64,000 nt of DNA from DASZZZ01 sp036260375 (GTDB lineage Bacteria > Actinomycetota > CADDZG01 > WHSQ01). The translations under genes were made by a program, and so were the position numbers. The stretch is from positions 1 through 64,000 of the forward strand of contig DASZZZ010000087.1 of NCBI GenBank assembly GCA_036260375.1. Direction: 5' to 3'. Of the stretch, positions 25,320 to 32,320 are shown one piece after another; position 1 is the first letter of the stretch, and each line of letters starts with the position of its first letter. The notes under the pieces were generated by a model. It saw only the letters and a list, made by a program, of their open reading frames with translations. It had not been told where the DNA came from and searched no databases.

Positions 25320-25502
25320 CTACAGTTTCGAGAGCAACACCACGACGACCGCGATGCCGAGGAGCAGCAACGGTCCGCGCCACGTCGTCCACTGGTAGAT
25401 GTGCTCCGCGCGCCTGCTGCGAAACGGAAAGTGCTCGGAAGCCTTCGCCTCCTCGAGCCGACGGCACCGCCACGCGACATAGCGTCGCCAGATGTCGCTC
25501 AC
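25320..25502 (-). CDS. Family-E small protein with one C-terminal helix (array)
   Basis: The 60-residue protein has a basic, amphipathic first half (LEEAKASEHFPFRS) and a C-terminal membrane helix (GPLLLLGIAVVVVLLSKL). A close paralogue with the same EAKAS-x-HF-x-FRS core and TWRG before the helix begins at 28709, so this is a real repeated family and not a chance frame. The conserved block IY-x-W-x-TWRG sits at the membrane edge. Function unknown; an immunity or accessory role to the RHS system is a guess from context. Confidence 0.62.
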   Translation of the reverse strand: MSDIWRRYVAWRCRRLEEAKASEHFPFRSRRAEHIYQWTTWRGPLLLLGIAVVVVLLSKL

Positions 25503-25597
25503 CTACGTCGCGCGAGGGCAACGCCGCACCGCCCCGCCCATCCATCGGTGGCCATGGCGCTCCAAACATATCGCCTCTTGTTCCGTCGACGGTCTCG

Positions 25598-25780
25598 TTA
25601 CGGCGTGCGAGGAAGACGAACATTGTCGGATCTCGCTCGGTCCCACGCCGGCGCACGCGGTGGCGCAGCCGGTCGCGGTTTGAGGCACGCGAGGCTCGCG
25701 CCCGCCGCGGCGGCTCGTCTCGTCGACGGCAGGCGTTCCCAGCGCCACAGCTCTGCAAGGAGCAGGCCCCAGACGAACAC
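25598..25780 (-). CDS. Possible small ORF inside the 313-bp repeat
   Basis: A 60-codon frame starts with a hydrophobic segment (VFVWGLLLAELWRWE) and ends in an Arg/Pro-rich tail. Its 5' half lies in the direct repeat; the second copy of the repeat has a stop codon in this frame after AELWC, so the frame is not conserved. It may be the frameshifted C-terminal end of a longer ancestral membrane protein. I give it low weight. Confidence 0.25.
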   Translation of the reverse strand: MFVWGLLLAELWRWERLPSTRRAAAAGASLACLKPRPAAPPRAPAWDRARSDNVRLPRTP

Positions 25781-26006
25781 GAGGAGCGCGGCAAGTGCCT
25801 CAGCGATCGGCGTCTCGATCCCTCCGGTCGTTGCCCCCGCGTGTGGGCGATGCAGGCGGCTGGCGCTGTGGCTCCGTTTCGGAGCTCTCGCCCCTCGAGC
25901 GCGGTCGGAACCACATCACCGCCAGCATGATCGTCATTCCGACGGCGATTACGACATTGCGGTCGTCGATCTCCCGCTCTCCGAACGGTAGCAGTACGAC
26001 AAAGAG
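25694..26006. repeat. 313-bp direct repeat, copy 1
   Basis: This segment matches 31667-31977 (311 bp) in the same orientation. By eye there are about 15 substitutions and two single-base deletions in copy 2 (GTTGCC to GTGCC and CGCCAGC to CGCAGC). Copy 1 covers most of the coding part of the family-C gene at 25800-26084. Both ends of the match are abrupt, which fits duplication by recombination within the array. Confidence 0.9.
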
Positions 26007-26084
26007 CAAGTACGCTCCGACGAACACGACGATGAGTGCGACCCTGGTGACGACGCTGTAGTCGTGCGGGCTCTTTCTAGCCAT
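25800..26084 (-). CDS. Family-C small membrane protein, two helices (array)
   Basis: The 94-residue protein starts at an ATG with GGAGGAG just upstream. A first helix (VALIVVFVGAYLLFVVLLPF) is followed by the polar loop GEREIDDR, a second helix (NVVIAVGMTIMLAVMWF) and a charged tail. A truncated, frameshifted copy of the C-terminal part lies at 31667-31977. The intact copy here shows no defect. Function unknown. Confidence 0.62.
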   Translation of the reverse strand: MARKSPHDYSVVTRVALIVVFVGAYLLFVVLLPFGEREIDDRNVVIAVGMTIMLAVMWFRPRSRGESSETEPQRQPPASPTRGGNDRRDRDADR

Positions 26085-26237
26085 ACTCCTCCATCGTCGC
26101 GGGCGACGATGGATGCCGCAATCGCTACCCACGTCCACGGCGAGAGCAACTCGCCGCCTGGTCGCATCTGCACGCGCCTCTCACGCACGATACAGACGGC
26201 GAGCGCGATGGACAACGTGGTCGAGACGCCCCTGGGG

Positions 26238-26564
26238 TTAGGACCCGCGTTCTCGTGACGTCGTTCGCTCCGACGACGTCCGCCTCGATCGCACGTCTAC
26301 GTAAAGCAACACCGGGACGATGACGAGGACGACGGCGATTGCGACCCAGAAAAGTAGGATCGCACGTAGTCCCATCGATAGCCCGACGCCCAAGACCACG
26401 GCGATAGCGAGCCACTTCTTGTCGATGTTCGTCTTTCCGCCACGCGTATCGACGATCCAGCGCCAACCCACCCCGAGAGCTCCTTTCGCACGGAACCCCA
26501 CCGAGACGCCGATTGTCGTTCGATCGAGTCGGTTCGGGAGCGCCTCGACGGGTCTCGACCTCAT
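26238..26564 (-). CDS. Small membrane protein, two helices (array)
   Basis: The 108-residue protein has a polar N-terminal half, then two hydrophobic segments (KWLAIAVVLGVGLSMGLRAI and LLFWVAIAVVLVIVPVLLYV), and a short Arg/Ser tail. Several ATG codons lie close together near 26564, so the exact start is uncertain. No paralogue was found in the window. Family not recognised. Confidence 0.5.
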   Translation of the reverse strand: MRSRPVEALPNRLDRTTIGVSVGFRAKGALGVGWRWIVDTRGGKTNIDKKWLAIAVVLGVGLSMGLRAILLFWVAIAVVLVIVPVLLYVDVRSRRTSSERTTSRERGS

Positions 26565-27072
26565 CTTGCATCATGCTTGCCCGACCGTCGACGGACTCGC
26601 CCCGCGACTAAGCCGCTCGCGAAGGCGCTGGCGGAGGATTCCGCGCGGATCCCGAGTCCAGTGGCTGGCATGCCGGTCAGTGCACTGGCACAGGCTGGGG
26701 AAAGGACATCGCCGGGGAGATATCGCGTCACAGCCCGTCGTGTCGTCGTGATTCGACGGGTGATGGAGAGTCGGGTCGCGTTGCGGACGAAAATCGCCTC
26801 GACTTACGGACATCCGCCATGTGATGCGGCCCCGTGACGGTCGTCATGATCCCACCCGCGCAACGGGCTTCATGCCGATGGACGACGTAGTGCCGTCTGG
26901 ACCCTTCGAAGCGTACGAGGCGCCCGAGAAGTCGCCGGCGCTGTTCGGCCCGCTACGCGCGATTCTCCGAAGAACGGCTTCGCTGTCGCCCGCAGTCATC
27001 GGCAGCATCCGGCTGTGTTCGCTATCCCGTTCCCCTCGCATGGTACGTCCGGCTACCTCTAGAACGACCACG
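26565..27072. other. Gap with a family-D remnant and a doubtful ORF
   Basis: About 500 bp lies between the two-helix gene at 26238-26564 and the intact family-D gene. Apart from the remnant at 26615-26720 and one doubtful 79-codon frame (26844-27083), I see no gene, RNA or repeat. It reads like debris from earlier gene copies. Confidence 0.5.
26615..26720 (-). pseudogene. Remnant of a family-D membrane protein
   Basis: On the minus strand this stretch reads LTGMPATGLGI, then diverges from the intact family-D protein (LTGMPPTALGIGAG) encoded at 27073-27579. The DNA match runs from about 26617 to 26700 against 27128-27220, with scattered changes. No start or stop fits a gene of the family's length, so I take it as a decayed copy. 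Confidence 0.5.
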
Positions 27073-27083
27073 TCATGTCCCAC
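26844..27083 (-). CDS. Doubtful 79-codon ORF, polar
   Basis: The frame starts at a GTG that overlaps the end of the family-D gene by 11 nt and encodes a polar product without helices (MGHDVVVLEVAGRTMRG at the start). It has no clear ribosome site and no similarity to anything I recognise. The overlap with the upstream stop is the only argument for translation. Confidence 0.28.
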   Translation of the reverse strand: MGHDVVVLEVAGRTMRGERDSEHSRMLPMTAGDSEAVLRRIARSGPNSAGDFSGASYASKGPDGTTSSIGMKPVARVGS

Positions 27084-27579
27084 CTCGATTCCGAGAGCGC
27101 GACCGACCTACTCGCCAGGCGGTTAGCGAACCCCTCGCAAACACCACTGCGTTCAGGATTCCCGCCCCGATACCGAGCGCCGTGGGGGGCATACCGGTCA
27201 GGGTACTGGCGAAGATGCTCAACAAGATCGCCGGAAGGATTCCGGCCACGACTATGATCACGCTCCTCCACTCCCACGAGTGCAGCATCCGATCTAGCCA
27301 CGACAGGCCGATCCATAACGCGACGGCGTCCGCAATGAGAATGAAACCAAATGCGGCGACTCGCAGTCTCGCTCTTCCTCGACAGTCCTCGGTTGCGATC
27401 TTGACGACACCAGTTCCGATGAGCGCCGCCCCCGTCCAGCCCAACGACGGCATCGCCTGCCGTACAGGCGCCATCGGCGCAACGGACCCGCCTGGTGCCC
27501 TGGATCGTTGCGGCGGCTCCGCGCCGGCGTCGGATGCCGCCGCCGTCGTCACTTTGGACCCTGCGGCCAGCCGGGACAC
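27073..27579 (-). CDS. Family-D membrane protein, intact copy (array)
   Basis: The 168-residue protein has a polar N-terminus and four hydrophobic segments (around WTGAALIGTGVVKIA, VAAFGFILIADAVALWIGLS, VIIVVAGILPAILLSIF and LGIGAGILNAVVFA). The GTG start is preferred because AGGTGA, which also contains the stop of the upstream gene, lies four bases before it. Decayed relatives are at 26615-26720 and 28910-29055, so this is a repeated family of which only this copy is whole. Function unknown. Confidence 0.62.
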   Translation of the reverse strand: MSRLAAGSKVTTAAASDAGAEPPQRSRAPGGSVAPMAPVRQAMPSLGWTGAALIGTGVVKIATEDCRGRARLRVAAFGFILIADAVALWIGLSWLDRMLHSWEWRSVIIVVAGILPAILLSIFASTLTGMPPTALGIGAGILNAVVFARGSLTAWRVGRSRSRNRGGT

Positions 27580-27583
27580 GAAG

Positions 27584-27922
27584 TCACCTTCGTTCTAGAC
27601 GACGGGAGACGATGCGTCGTACGACGAGCGCCGTCACGATTATCAGGATGCACCAAAGAACGAAAAACGACGCAAGTGCCCACGTGAGCTTGTCGTCGAA
27701 CCAAGCGGCCACCATGATGACCAGCGTGATGCCTACGCTACCCAACACGGTGCCTTGAACGCCGACCGTGAGAAGCCTGCGCGGATCCGTGTTCGGAGAG
27801 CCGTCGTCGGAACCGTGTATCAGCCGGTTCATGGCGAAGAGGAAGCCGAAGATCAGAGGAACGACGAACACTGGAATGAGGAGCAAGTACACGCCGAAGA
27901 GGACGCCGCGCACTGGAGTCAC
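27584..27922 (-). CDS. Small membrane protein, three helices (array)
   Basis: The 112-residue protein has three hydrophobic segments (GVLFGVYLLLIPVFVVPLIF, QGTVLGSVGITLVIMVAAWF and ALASFFVLWCILIIVTALVV) and a short basic end (RRLERR). It begins at GTG 27922 and stops 4 nt before the family-D start, so the pair is translationally coupled. Family not recognised. Confidence 0.6.
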   Translation of the reverse strand: MTPVRGVLFGVYLLLIPVFVVPLIFGFLFAMNRLIHGSDDGSPNTDPRRLLTVGVQGTVLGSVGITLVIMVAAWFDDKLTWALASFFVLWCILIIVTALVVRRIVSRRLERR

Positions 27923-28016
27923 GATCCCGGAGGTTGGCGACGCCGAAGGGACTCAGCCATCATAGAAATGTCGCATCCGACATCGATCAGCGTAGCGGCA
28001 CCGCCGGCGAAGGGCG

Positions 28017-28121
28017 AGCCGTCCGACGAGTTCTGCACCACGTGCTTCTCGGCGCGCTATCCGGTCGCGATGCCGCCCGACGAGCTCCGCAGCAAGCAAG
28101 TGCTGGAGCCGCACGGCGGCG
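28017..28121 (+). pseudogene. Detached copy of the purF 3' end
   Basis: This plus-strand stretch encodes DEFCTTCFSARYPVAM and ELRSK-x-VLEPHG, matching the last part of PurF (DEFCTACFSSRYPVAI and so on). From 28025 I count about ten mismatches in 93 bases against 3777-3869. Nothing of the rest of purF precedes it; the small membrane protein gene at 27584-27922 lies there instead. It is followed, as at the real purF, by acetyltransferase sequence. The distance in sequence suggests an old copy or one from a related strain. Confidence 0.85.
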
Positions 28122-28142
28122 CGCCGAGCTGGTGCCGCGTCG

Positions 28143-28390
28143 CTAGTGCGCCGCCTTCGTGCCGCGCCAGCCGGAGCGCTCGACCGCGACGATCGTGGGC
28201 GTCGAGCCCGGCTCTGCGGTGTGCTGGCCGAGGCCCTCGAACGGCGACACGAACCCCGTCCACGCGTCGCCGGCCTGCGCCGACGACGTGCGCTCCGGGT
28301 GGACCGGGAACGCGTCGACGCGCTCCGCGCGCGCGCTCGAACGCCGCGCTCGTTGCCGCCTCCACCGGCCGGCGGGACAGCCCGCACCCG
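28143..28390 (-). pseudogene. C-terminal fragment of a GNAT acetyltransferase
   Basis: On the minus strand this region encodes pieces of the acetyltransferase found at 3937-4560: AATSAAFERA in one frame, then RAERVDAFPVHPERTSS and GDAWTGF-x-SPFEGLG in another, so it is frameshifted. It ends in TAG at the same relative distance from the purF tail as the real gene. The N-terminal half does not continue in the same orientation. Confidence 0.8.
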
Positions 28391-28709
28391 CGCCACTCGG
28401 GGGGGAACCGACGGCGTGCGCATCGACGTCATCGAGGCGTCGGACTGGAGCGGCGTCGCGGCGCTGTTCGGCGACCACGGCACGCGGGTGTGCTGGTGCA
28501 TGTGGTGGCGCGTCGCCAACGGCCGCGAGTGACGGGAGTCCGATGACGACGGCGATCGCGATGACGAACAGAAGCAGGGACCCCCGCCACGTCGCCCAGC
28601 GGTAGATCTCCTCCGCCAGCTTGCTACGGAACGAAAAGTGCCCCGAGGCCTTCGCTTCCTCGAAGCATCGCCGTCGCCACGCCGTGTAACGCCGCCGTGC
28701 TTCGCGCAT
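28143..28709 (-). CDS. Chimeric ORF: family-E protein fused to GNAT debris
   Basis: The ATG at 28709 opens a family-E protein (FEEAKASGHFSFRS, then IYRWATWRG and the helix LLLFVIAIAVVIGLPSL) closely related to that at 25320-25502. Its own stop is missing. The frame runs on through the antisense of the inverted acetyltransferase N-terminus and then into the C-terminal acetyltransferase fragment in its sense frame, ending at 28143. Residues 1-61 are the likely functional part; the rest looks like an accident of the rearrangement. Confidence 0.55.
   Translation of the reverse strand: MREARRRYTAWRRRCFEEAKASGHFSFRSKLAEEIYRWATWRGSLLLFVIAIAVVIGLPSLAAVGDAPPHAPAHPRAVVAEQRRDAAPVRRLDDVDAHAVGSPPSGAGAGCPAGRWRRQRARRSSARAERVDAFPVHPERTSSAQAGDAWTGFVSPFEGLGQHTAEPGSTPTIVAVERSGWRGTKAAH
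28416..28532 (+). pseudogene. N-terminal fragment of the same GNAT, inverted
   Basis: A GTG at 28416 opens 38 codons matching the N-terminus of the acetyltransferase at 3937-4560: VIEASDWSGVAALFGD and VCWCMWWRVA. It lies on the plus strand, opposite to the C-terminal fragment beside it, so the N-terminal half was inverted in place or came from a second copy. It ends in TGA where family-E sequence begins on the other strand. Confidence 0.8.
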
Positions 28710-28881
28710 TTGCAGGCCTCACTGCAGTCATAGCGCCGAAGAACGCTCCCATGCCGACTACTGCGCTGCCGAACAGCGTTACGAAGACGAGTGCGAACAA
28801 GGCGACGAACGTGACCGCTTCGCTGGTGTCTTGGAGTTGATTGCGGAGTCGGTTCGTTGATTTGACCGTCGCCTCGCGCAT
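28624..28881 (-). CDS. Small one-helix protein overlapping the family-E copy
   Basis: The 85-codon frame starts at ATG 28881 and carries one long hydrophobic segment (AVTFVALFALVFVTLFGSAV) followed by GMGAFFGAMTAV and a polar end. The last third overlaps the start of the chimeric family-E ORF in another frame, so the C-terminus may be an artefact of a junction. No paralogue seen. Confidence 0.42.
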   Translation of the reverse strand: MREATVKSTNRLRNQLQDTSEAVTFVALFALVFVTLFGSAVVGMGAFFGAMTAVRPANARSTAALHGVATAMLRGSEGLGALFVP

Positions 28882-28909
28882 GCCCAGCGTATCAACGGAA
28901 TATGCCGCA

Positions 28910-29055
28910 TTACGGATGCCCCTCGCAAAGGCCACCGCGGTCAGCTTCCCGCGCCGATGGCGAGCGCCGTGGGGGGACGACTCGCATTGTCGCTGTTCCT
29001 CAGCAGTCCTCGGCTGCGATCTTGAAGACACCGATTCCAACGAGCGCCGCCCGGT
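28910..29055 (-). pseudogene. Family-D remnant with an internal deletion
   Basis: Minus-strand reading gives PPTALAIGAG and VAFARGIRNA, matching the C-terminal part of the intact family-D protein. Directly next to it is a match to its N-terminal part (GIGVFKIAAEDC) followed by an in-frame stop. The roughly 150 bp that encode the middle helices in the intact gene (about 27205-27355) are absent. It is a deleted, inactive copy. Confidence 0.7.
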
Positions 29056-29221
29056 CACCGCGGCGTACCTGCTGCCGTACCGGCGAGGGGGTTCGGCCGC
29101 GGACTTGCCGAGAGCCGTACTCGATGACGTCGCCATTCCATCTCAGGCGCCGATCACGTAGGCGGCCGCGTGTTCACCTCCCGATTGCGCGCTCGCCGGC
29201 ACGTCCGCGCGGTCGCGACCG

Positions 29222-29434
29222 TCATCCCATGTAACCGGCGAAGCCTACGACGAAGAGCAGTCGTGTCCATCCACCGCTAGAGCGGGTCGCCATGAGACCA
29301 GAGCCGATGGCTACGAACGCCGTACCAAGCGCCGTCGACAAGCATAGGACCCGAGAGCGCCTCAAGAGCGCGTCGAGTGTCGCATTCAGGCGCTCGACCG
29401 GCCTTTCGATCCTGAGCTTGCCGCGCTGGCGCAT
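29222..29434 (-). CDS. Small two-helix protein behind an RHS fragment (array)
   Basis: The 70-residue protein starts at ATG 29434 with a basic region (RQRGKLRIERPVERL), then two hydrophobic stretches (CLSTALGTAFVAIGSGLM and WTRLLFVVGFAGYMG). Just upstream, in the same open frame, lies a 54-bp piece of the RHS gene (29456-29509). That position is what a displaced RHS tip or its immunity gene would show. Family not recognised. Confidence 0.5.
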   Translation of the reverse strand: MRQRGKLRIERPVERLNATLDALLRRSRVLCLSTALGTAFVAIGSGLMATRSSGGWTRLLFVVGFAGYMG

Positions 29435-29455
29435 GGCGTCTATGACTCCTGGGCG

Positions 29456-29509
29456 GACGCCGTCTCGTCCCGTGAAGCTCTCTCGGCGGTTCGTGTCCGT
29501 GTCGACGCC
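29456..29509 (-). pseudogene. 54-bp fragment of the RHS core
   Basis: The segment matches 35264-35317 within the RHS gene at 53 of 54 bases by eye (encoding VDTDTNRRESFTGRDGV). Beyond both ends the match stops at once. The near identity contrasts with the other RHS fragments in the array and points to a recent copy or gene conversion. Confidence 0.85.
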
Positions 29510-29535
29510 GTCGCACGCGCTCGCTCGCGTTCGCG

Positions 29536-29883
29536 TCACACACACGAGCAGTAGGCGAGCCATAGAAATGCCGCGCCACCGGCTACCGCGGCGATCAGCA
29601 GGACGGCGACTACGAGCCTGGATCGGAACTCGACCTCCGGCGCTCTTCGTCCGAGGACATGTAGCAGGAGCGCGCCTGCGCCGCCGAGCACGGTCACGAC
29701 ACCGGTCACCGTAAGCCATGGACTCGCGACAAAGGCGGCGTAGAGCCCCACGGCGCCAGCACACACCGCCAGGCCCACGACGAGATCGCCCAAGAGGCCG
29801 GTGCCCTCGAGGACACTTCGGTCGTCCCACGGGCTCTCGCTACGTTGCTCCGAACGCGGAGCCTCATCGCTTCCGAACGTCAT
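29536..29883 (-). CDS. Small membrane protein, three helices (array)
   Basis: The 115-residue protein has a polar, acidic start (MTFGSDEAPRSEQRSE) and three helices (LLGDLVVGLAVCAGAVGLYA, LTVTGVVTVLGGAGALLLHV and LVVAVLLIAAVAGGAAFLWL). Its ATG overlaps the end of the family-B remnant frame by 20 nt. Family not recognised. Confidence 0.58.
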   Translation of the reverse strand: MTFGSDEAPRSEQRSESPWDDRSVLEGTGLLGDLVVGLAVCAGAVGLYAAFVASPWLTVTGVVTVLGGAGALLLHVLGRRAPEVEFRSRLVVAVLLIAAVAGGAAFLWLAYCSCV

Positions 29884-30022
29884 CGCGGCGCGTGCCCATG
29901 TCTCGATCGCTCCTTCGTGGGCGTTCCAGCCACTTGCCGATGTATGCGACTGTCATCCCGATGCTGAGTGCGCCGAGGCCGTTGCGACCTCGGCGAGAAC
30001 ATCGACGCCTGCCTACGAACAC
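29864..30022 (-). pseudogene. N-terminal remnant of a family-B membrane protein
   Basis: A 52-codon frame from GTG 30022 contains SIGMTVAYIGKWLERPRR, matching the family-B protein encoded at 31991-32314 (SIGMAVAYIGKWLERPRR). DNA similarity extends upstream, but a small indel shifts the frame before the match, and the C-terminal two helices are missing. It is probably non-functional, or at best a short membrane peptide. Confidence 0.65.
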
Positions 30023-30279
30023 ATCGACTGAGATGCGCGGTGAAGGGCGATTCCGGCACCTGCTTCACCATGCAATCGTATCCGTAGTGATCGTAGCGGC
30101 CGGCTGCCCTCGTACAGCGACGCCGGGACGACGGTCGCGTGCGCACGCCGTGGAGCGGCCCGTCCGACGCGGATGGGCGACGAGCTGTACGGCGGCATCG
30201 CTCGCCCGACACAGGGCTGACGACGCCTCGACGCCTCCGCACGGGTTCAGCCATCGTGGACGTTCTTGCCTGGGCGTGG

Positions 30280-30576
30280 CTAGCGATTCGTCGCCCAAGC
30301 CATCGCGACGACGACGGCGAAGACGACGATGGCGAACGCTAGCGTCGCGGTGACTTTGCTCTTGTCCACGGGACCCTCCGGAACGGTCGTGCGGCGACGC
30401 GCCCATCCACCGCGTCGCCACATGAGACAGGTGACGAAGGCGAACACCGCACCGGCCGCGAGGCTGCCCGCGAACGGCACGCCCTTGAGCGCGAGGACGG
30501 CAGCCAAGACCAGGCCGACGACGACCGAGTAGGCCCTCGTGTGTCGGGCGGCGAGCTTCGTGAACTCATTGCCCAT
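30280..30576 (-). CDS. Small membrane protein, three helices (array)
   Basis: The 98-residue protein runs from ATG 30576. Hydrophobic segments are AYSVVVGLVLAAVLAL, AGSLAAGAVFAFVTCLMW and ATLAFAIVVFAVVVAMAW, with a charged loop (RRTTVPEGPVDKSK) between the second and third. An earlier in-frame start at 30609 is possible. Family not recognised. Confidence 0.58.
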   Translation of the reverse strand: MGNEFTKLAARHTRAYSVVVGLVLAAVLALKGVPFAGSLAAGAVFAFVTCLMWRRGGWARRRTTVPEGPVDKSKVTATLAFAIVVFAVVVAMAWATNR

Positions 30577-30629
30577 GCCATCGTCAGCGTATCGCTCTCC
30601 CGGCCGCACTCATGAACGTGATCGAACCG

Positions 30630-30890
30630 TTACCTATGACGCCACTTCCTCCATGCCCCTTCCGCAAGGACAAGACCCGCCATGAACCCTGTGAGGAACG
30701 CGGTGTTCTCCCATCCACCCGAGTACGCGCCGAGCGTAAGGGCGATGACTGCTGAATAGAGGAGCAGCAGCCCTGCGATCGAGCCGAACGCGATGACGGG
30801 GCTTGCCCTTAGCCGGCGCGTCGCCCAACCGACCGCCAGCCGACCGCCGGCACCGGCGACGACGGCGACGATGATCACGCCGAGCATCAT
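30630..30890 (-). CDS. Small membrane protein, three helices (array)
   Basis: The 86-residue protein is almost wholly hydrophobic: MLGVIIVAVVAGAGGRLAVG, IAFGSIAGLLLLYSAVIALT and TAFLTGFMAGLVLAEGAW, ending KWRHR. It lies 53 nt upstream of the gene at 30280-30576, in the same direction. Family not recognised. Confidence 0.6.
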   Translation of the reverse strand: MMLGVIIVAVVAGAGGRLAVGWATRRLRASPVIAFGSIAGLLLLYSAVIALTLGAYSGGWENTAFLTGFMAGLVLAEGAWRKWRHR

Positions 30891-31110
30891 GACTCCGCCC
30901 GAGCCCGGCGATGGAACGCAGCTGTGCGGTCGATGATGTGAAAACGTCCGCGAGGACCAGCCATGTTCGGCCGCATGCTACGGTCGATCACGACGTCGGC
31001 AGAGCACGACATGTTTCGCGAGCGCGTCACGTGTTGCGGTCCGGCATCGCACTCCTTCGGTCGACTAGCCCGCTACTGTCCAACCACACAGACGAGAACG
31101 CGCACGTCGT

Positions 31111-31596
31111 TCAAGATCGTCGTCCCGGCTTGTTCTTTCTCAGGTCGATATTGATGACGACGATTGCCAGAAACATCGCGATCGCCACCACCGACTCGAT
31201 CGCCCGCGGCGGTTGCCACGCGAGCATCGTGACGCTGGTAACCGCGCTGACACCCATCAACACTGCGGTTCGGCGCCTGAGCTTGAACGTTGCGTCATGC
31301 GGCGCATCGCGATAGGCGTCGAGCCTCCAGCCGACACTCCTTACGAAAGCGGGGGCCGTGACGACTCCGACCATCACGAAGATGAGAACGGTCACAGCCC
31401 ACGAGAACCGCGCGGGCCGTGTCAGCGCAAGCGCTAGGAGGCCGGCGACGACACCGACGACCGCGCCCAGTGAGGAGAGTGTCAACCGAGACGTTTCTCG
31501 ATCCCCCTTCGTGGACGTGTCAGTCGCTTGCGATGTTGCGAGAGCCGGGACGACTCTTGTCGCGATCGCCAATATGGCGCGCGAGTCGACGTACAT
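31111..31596 (-). CDS. Membrane protein, four helices (array)
   Basis: The 161-residue protein from ATG 31596 has a polar N-terminal third, then helices near LGAVVGVVAGLLALALT, WAVTVLIFVMVGVVTAP, RRTAVLMGVSAVTSVTMLAW and VVAIAMFLAIVVINIDL, and a basic end (RKNKPGRRS). The frame is open further upstream into the 313-bp repeat, but that part is repeat sequence and not coding here. Family not recognised. Confidence 0.58.
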   Translation of the reverse strand: MYVDSRAILAIATRVVPALATSQATDTSTKGDRETSRLTLSSLGAVVGVVAGLLALALTRPARFSWAVTVLIFVMVGVVTAPAFVRSVGWRLDAYRDAPHDATFKLRRRTAVLMGVSAVTSVTMLAWQPPRAIESVVAIAMFLAIVVINIDLRKNKPGRRS

Positions 31597-31666
31597 AATC
31601 ACAGGAGCATAGCCAAGGTGATGGCGATTCAGAACGGACGACGCGCGTAGAAGGCAGGCGAGCGAC

Positions 31667-31977
31667 GCTCGCGTCCGCCGCGGCGGCTCGTCTCGTCGAC
31701 GGCAGGCGTTCCTAGCACCACAGCTCTGCAACGAGCAGGCCCCGGACGAACATGAGGAGCGCGGCAAGTGCCTCAGCGATCGGCGTCTCGGTCCCTCCGG
31801 TCGTGCCCCCGCGTGTGGGCGATGCAGGCGGCTGGCCCCGCGGCTCCGTTTCGGAGCTCTCGCCCGTCGAGCGCGGCCGGAACCACATCACCGCAGCATG
31901 ATCGTCATTCCGACGGCGATTACGACGTTGCGGTCGTCGATCTCACGCTCTCCGAACGGTAGCAGTACGACAAAGAG
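31667..31977. repeat. 313-bp direct repeat, copy 2 (broken family-C gene)
   Basis: This is the 311-bp partner of 25694-26006. It covers the C-terminal part of the family-C coding sequence, lacks the N-terminal helix codons, and has single-base deletions that break the frame. It is therefore a pseudogene of the gene at 25800-26084. The match ends at CAAAGAG, after which unique sequence leads to the family-B gene. Confidence 0.9.
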
Positions 31978-31990
31978 GTTCGACCTGCTT

Positions 31991-32314
31991 CTAACGTAAC
32001 CGCTGTCTCACTCTTCGGAACAAGACGAGCCCACTCATGACCGTCACGGCACCGGGTGCGACCGCAGCCCAGGGATCGTCGTACGCGAGGACGACGTACG
32101 TAAGAATGGCGGTCGCCATCAAAAGGCATGCCGCGAGCAGCGGCACTTCTACGGGATGCGGCGAAGCGCGCCGTCGAGATGCTCGGGAGCGCATATCGGC
32201 ATTCGTATCTCGATCGCCCCTTCGTGGACGTTCGAGCCACTTGCCGATGTAAGCGACCGCCATCCCGATGCTGACTGCGACGATTCCGATTGCGAACCTG
32301 CCGAGAACGTCCAC
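31991..32314 (-). CDS. Family-B membrane protein, intact (array)
   Basis: The 107-residue protein has a first helix (FAIGIVAVSIGMAVAYIG), a basic loop (KWLERPRRGDRDTNADMR), and two more helices (VPLLAACLLMATAILTYVVL and AAVAPGAVTVMSGLVLF). It starts at GTG 32314, 6 nt after the stop of the MSYR-type gene at 32321-32473, so the two are coupled. A broken copy of its N-terminus lies at 29864-30022. Confidence 0.62.
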   Translation of the reverse strand: MDVLGRFAIGIVAVSIGMAVAYIGKWLERPRRGDRDTNADMRSRASRRRASPHPVEVPLLAACLLMATAILTYVVLAYDDPWAAVAPGAVTVMSGLVLFRRVRQRLR

Positions 32315-32320
32315 GGCTGC

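Noticed and set aside
28017..28121. A second functional purF
   Set aside because: Only the C-terminal ~35 codons are present, with no glutaminase or PRPP-binding part upstream.
28143..28709. A genuine 188-residue fusion enzyme
   Set aside because: The middle of the frame is antisense to the GNAT N-terminus and the GNAT part lacks its first half, so an enzyme is unlikely.
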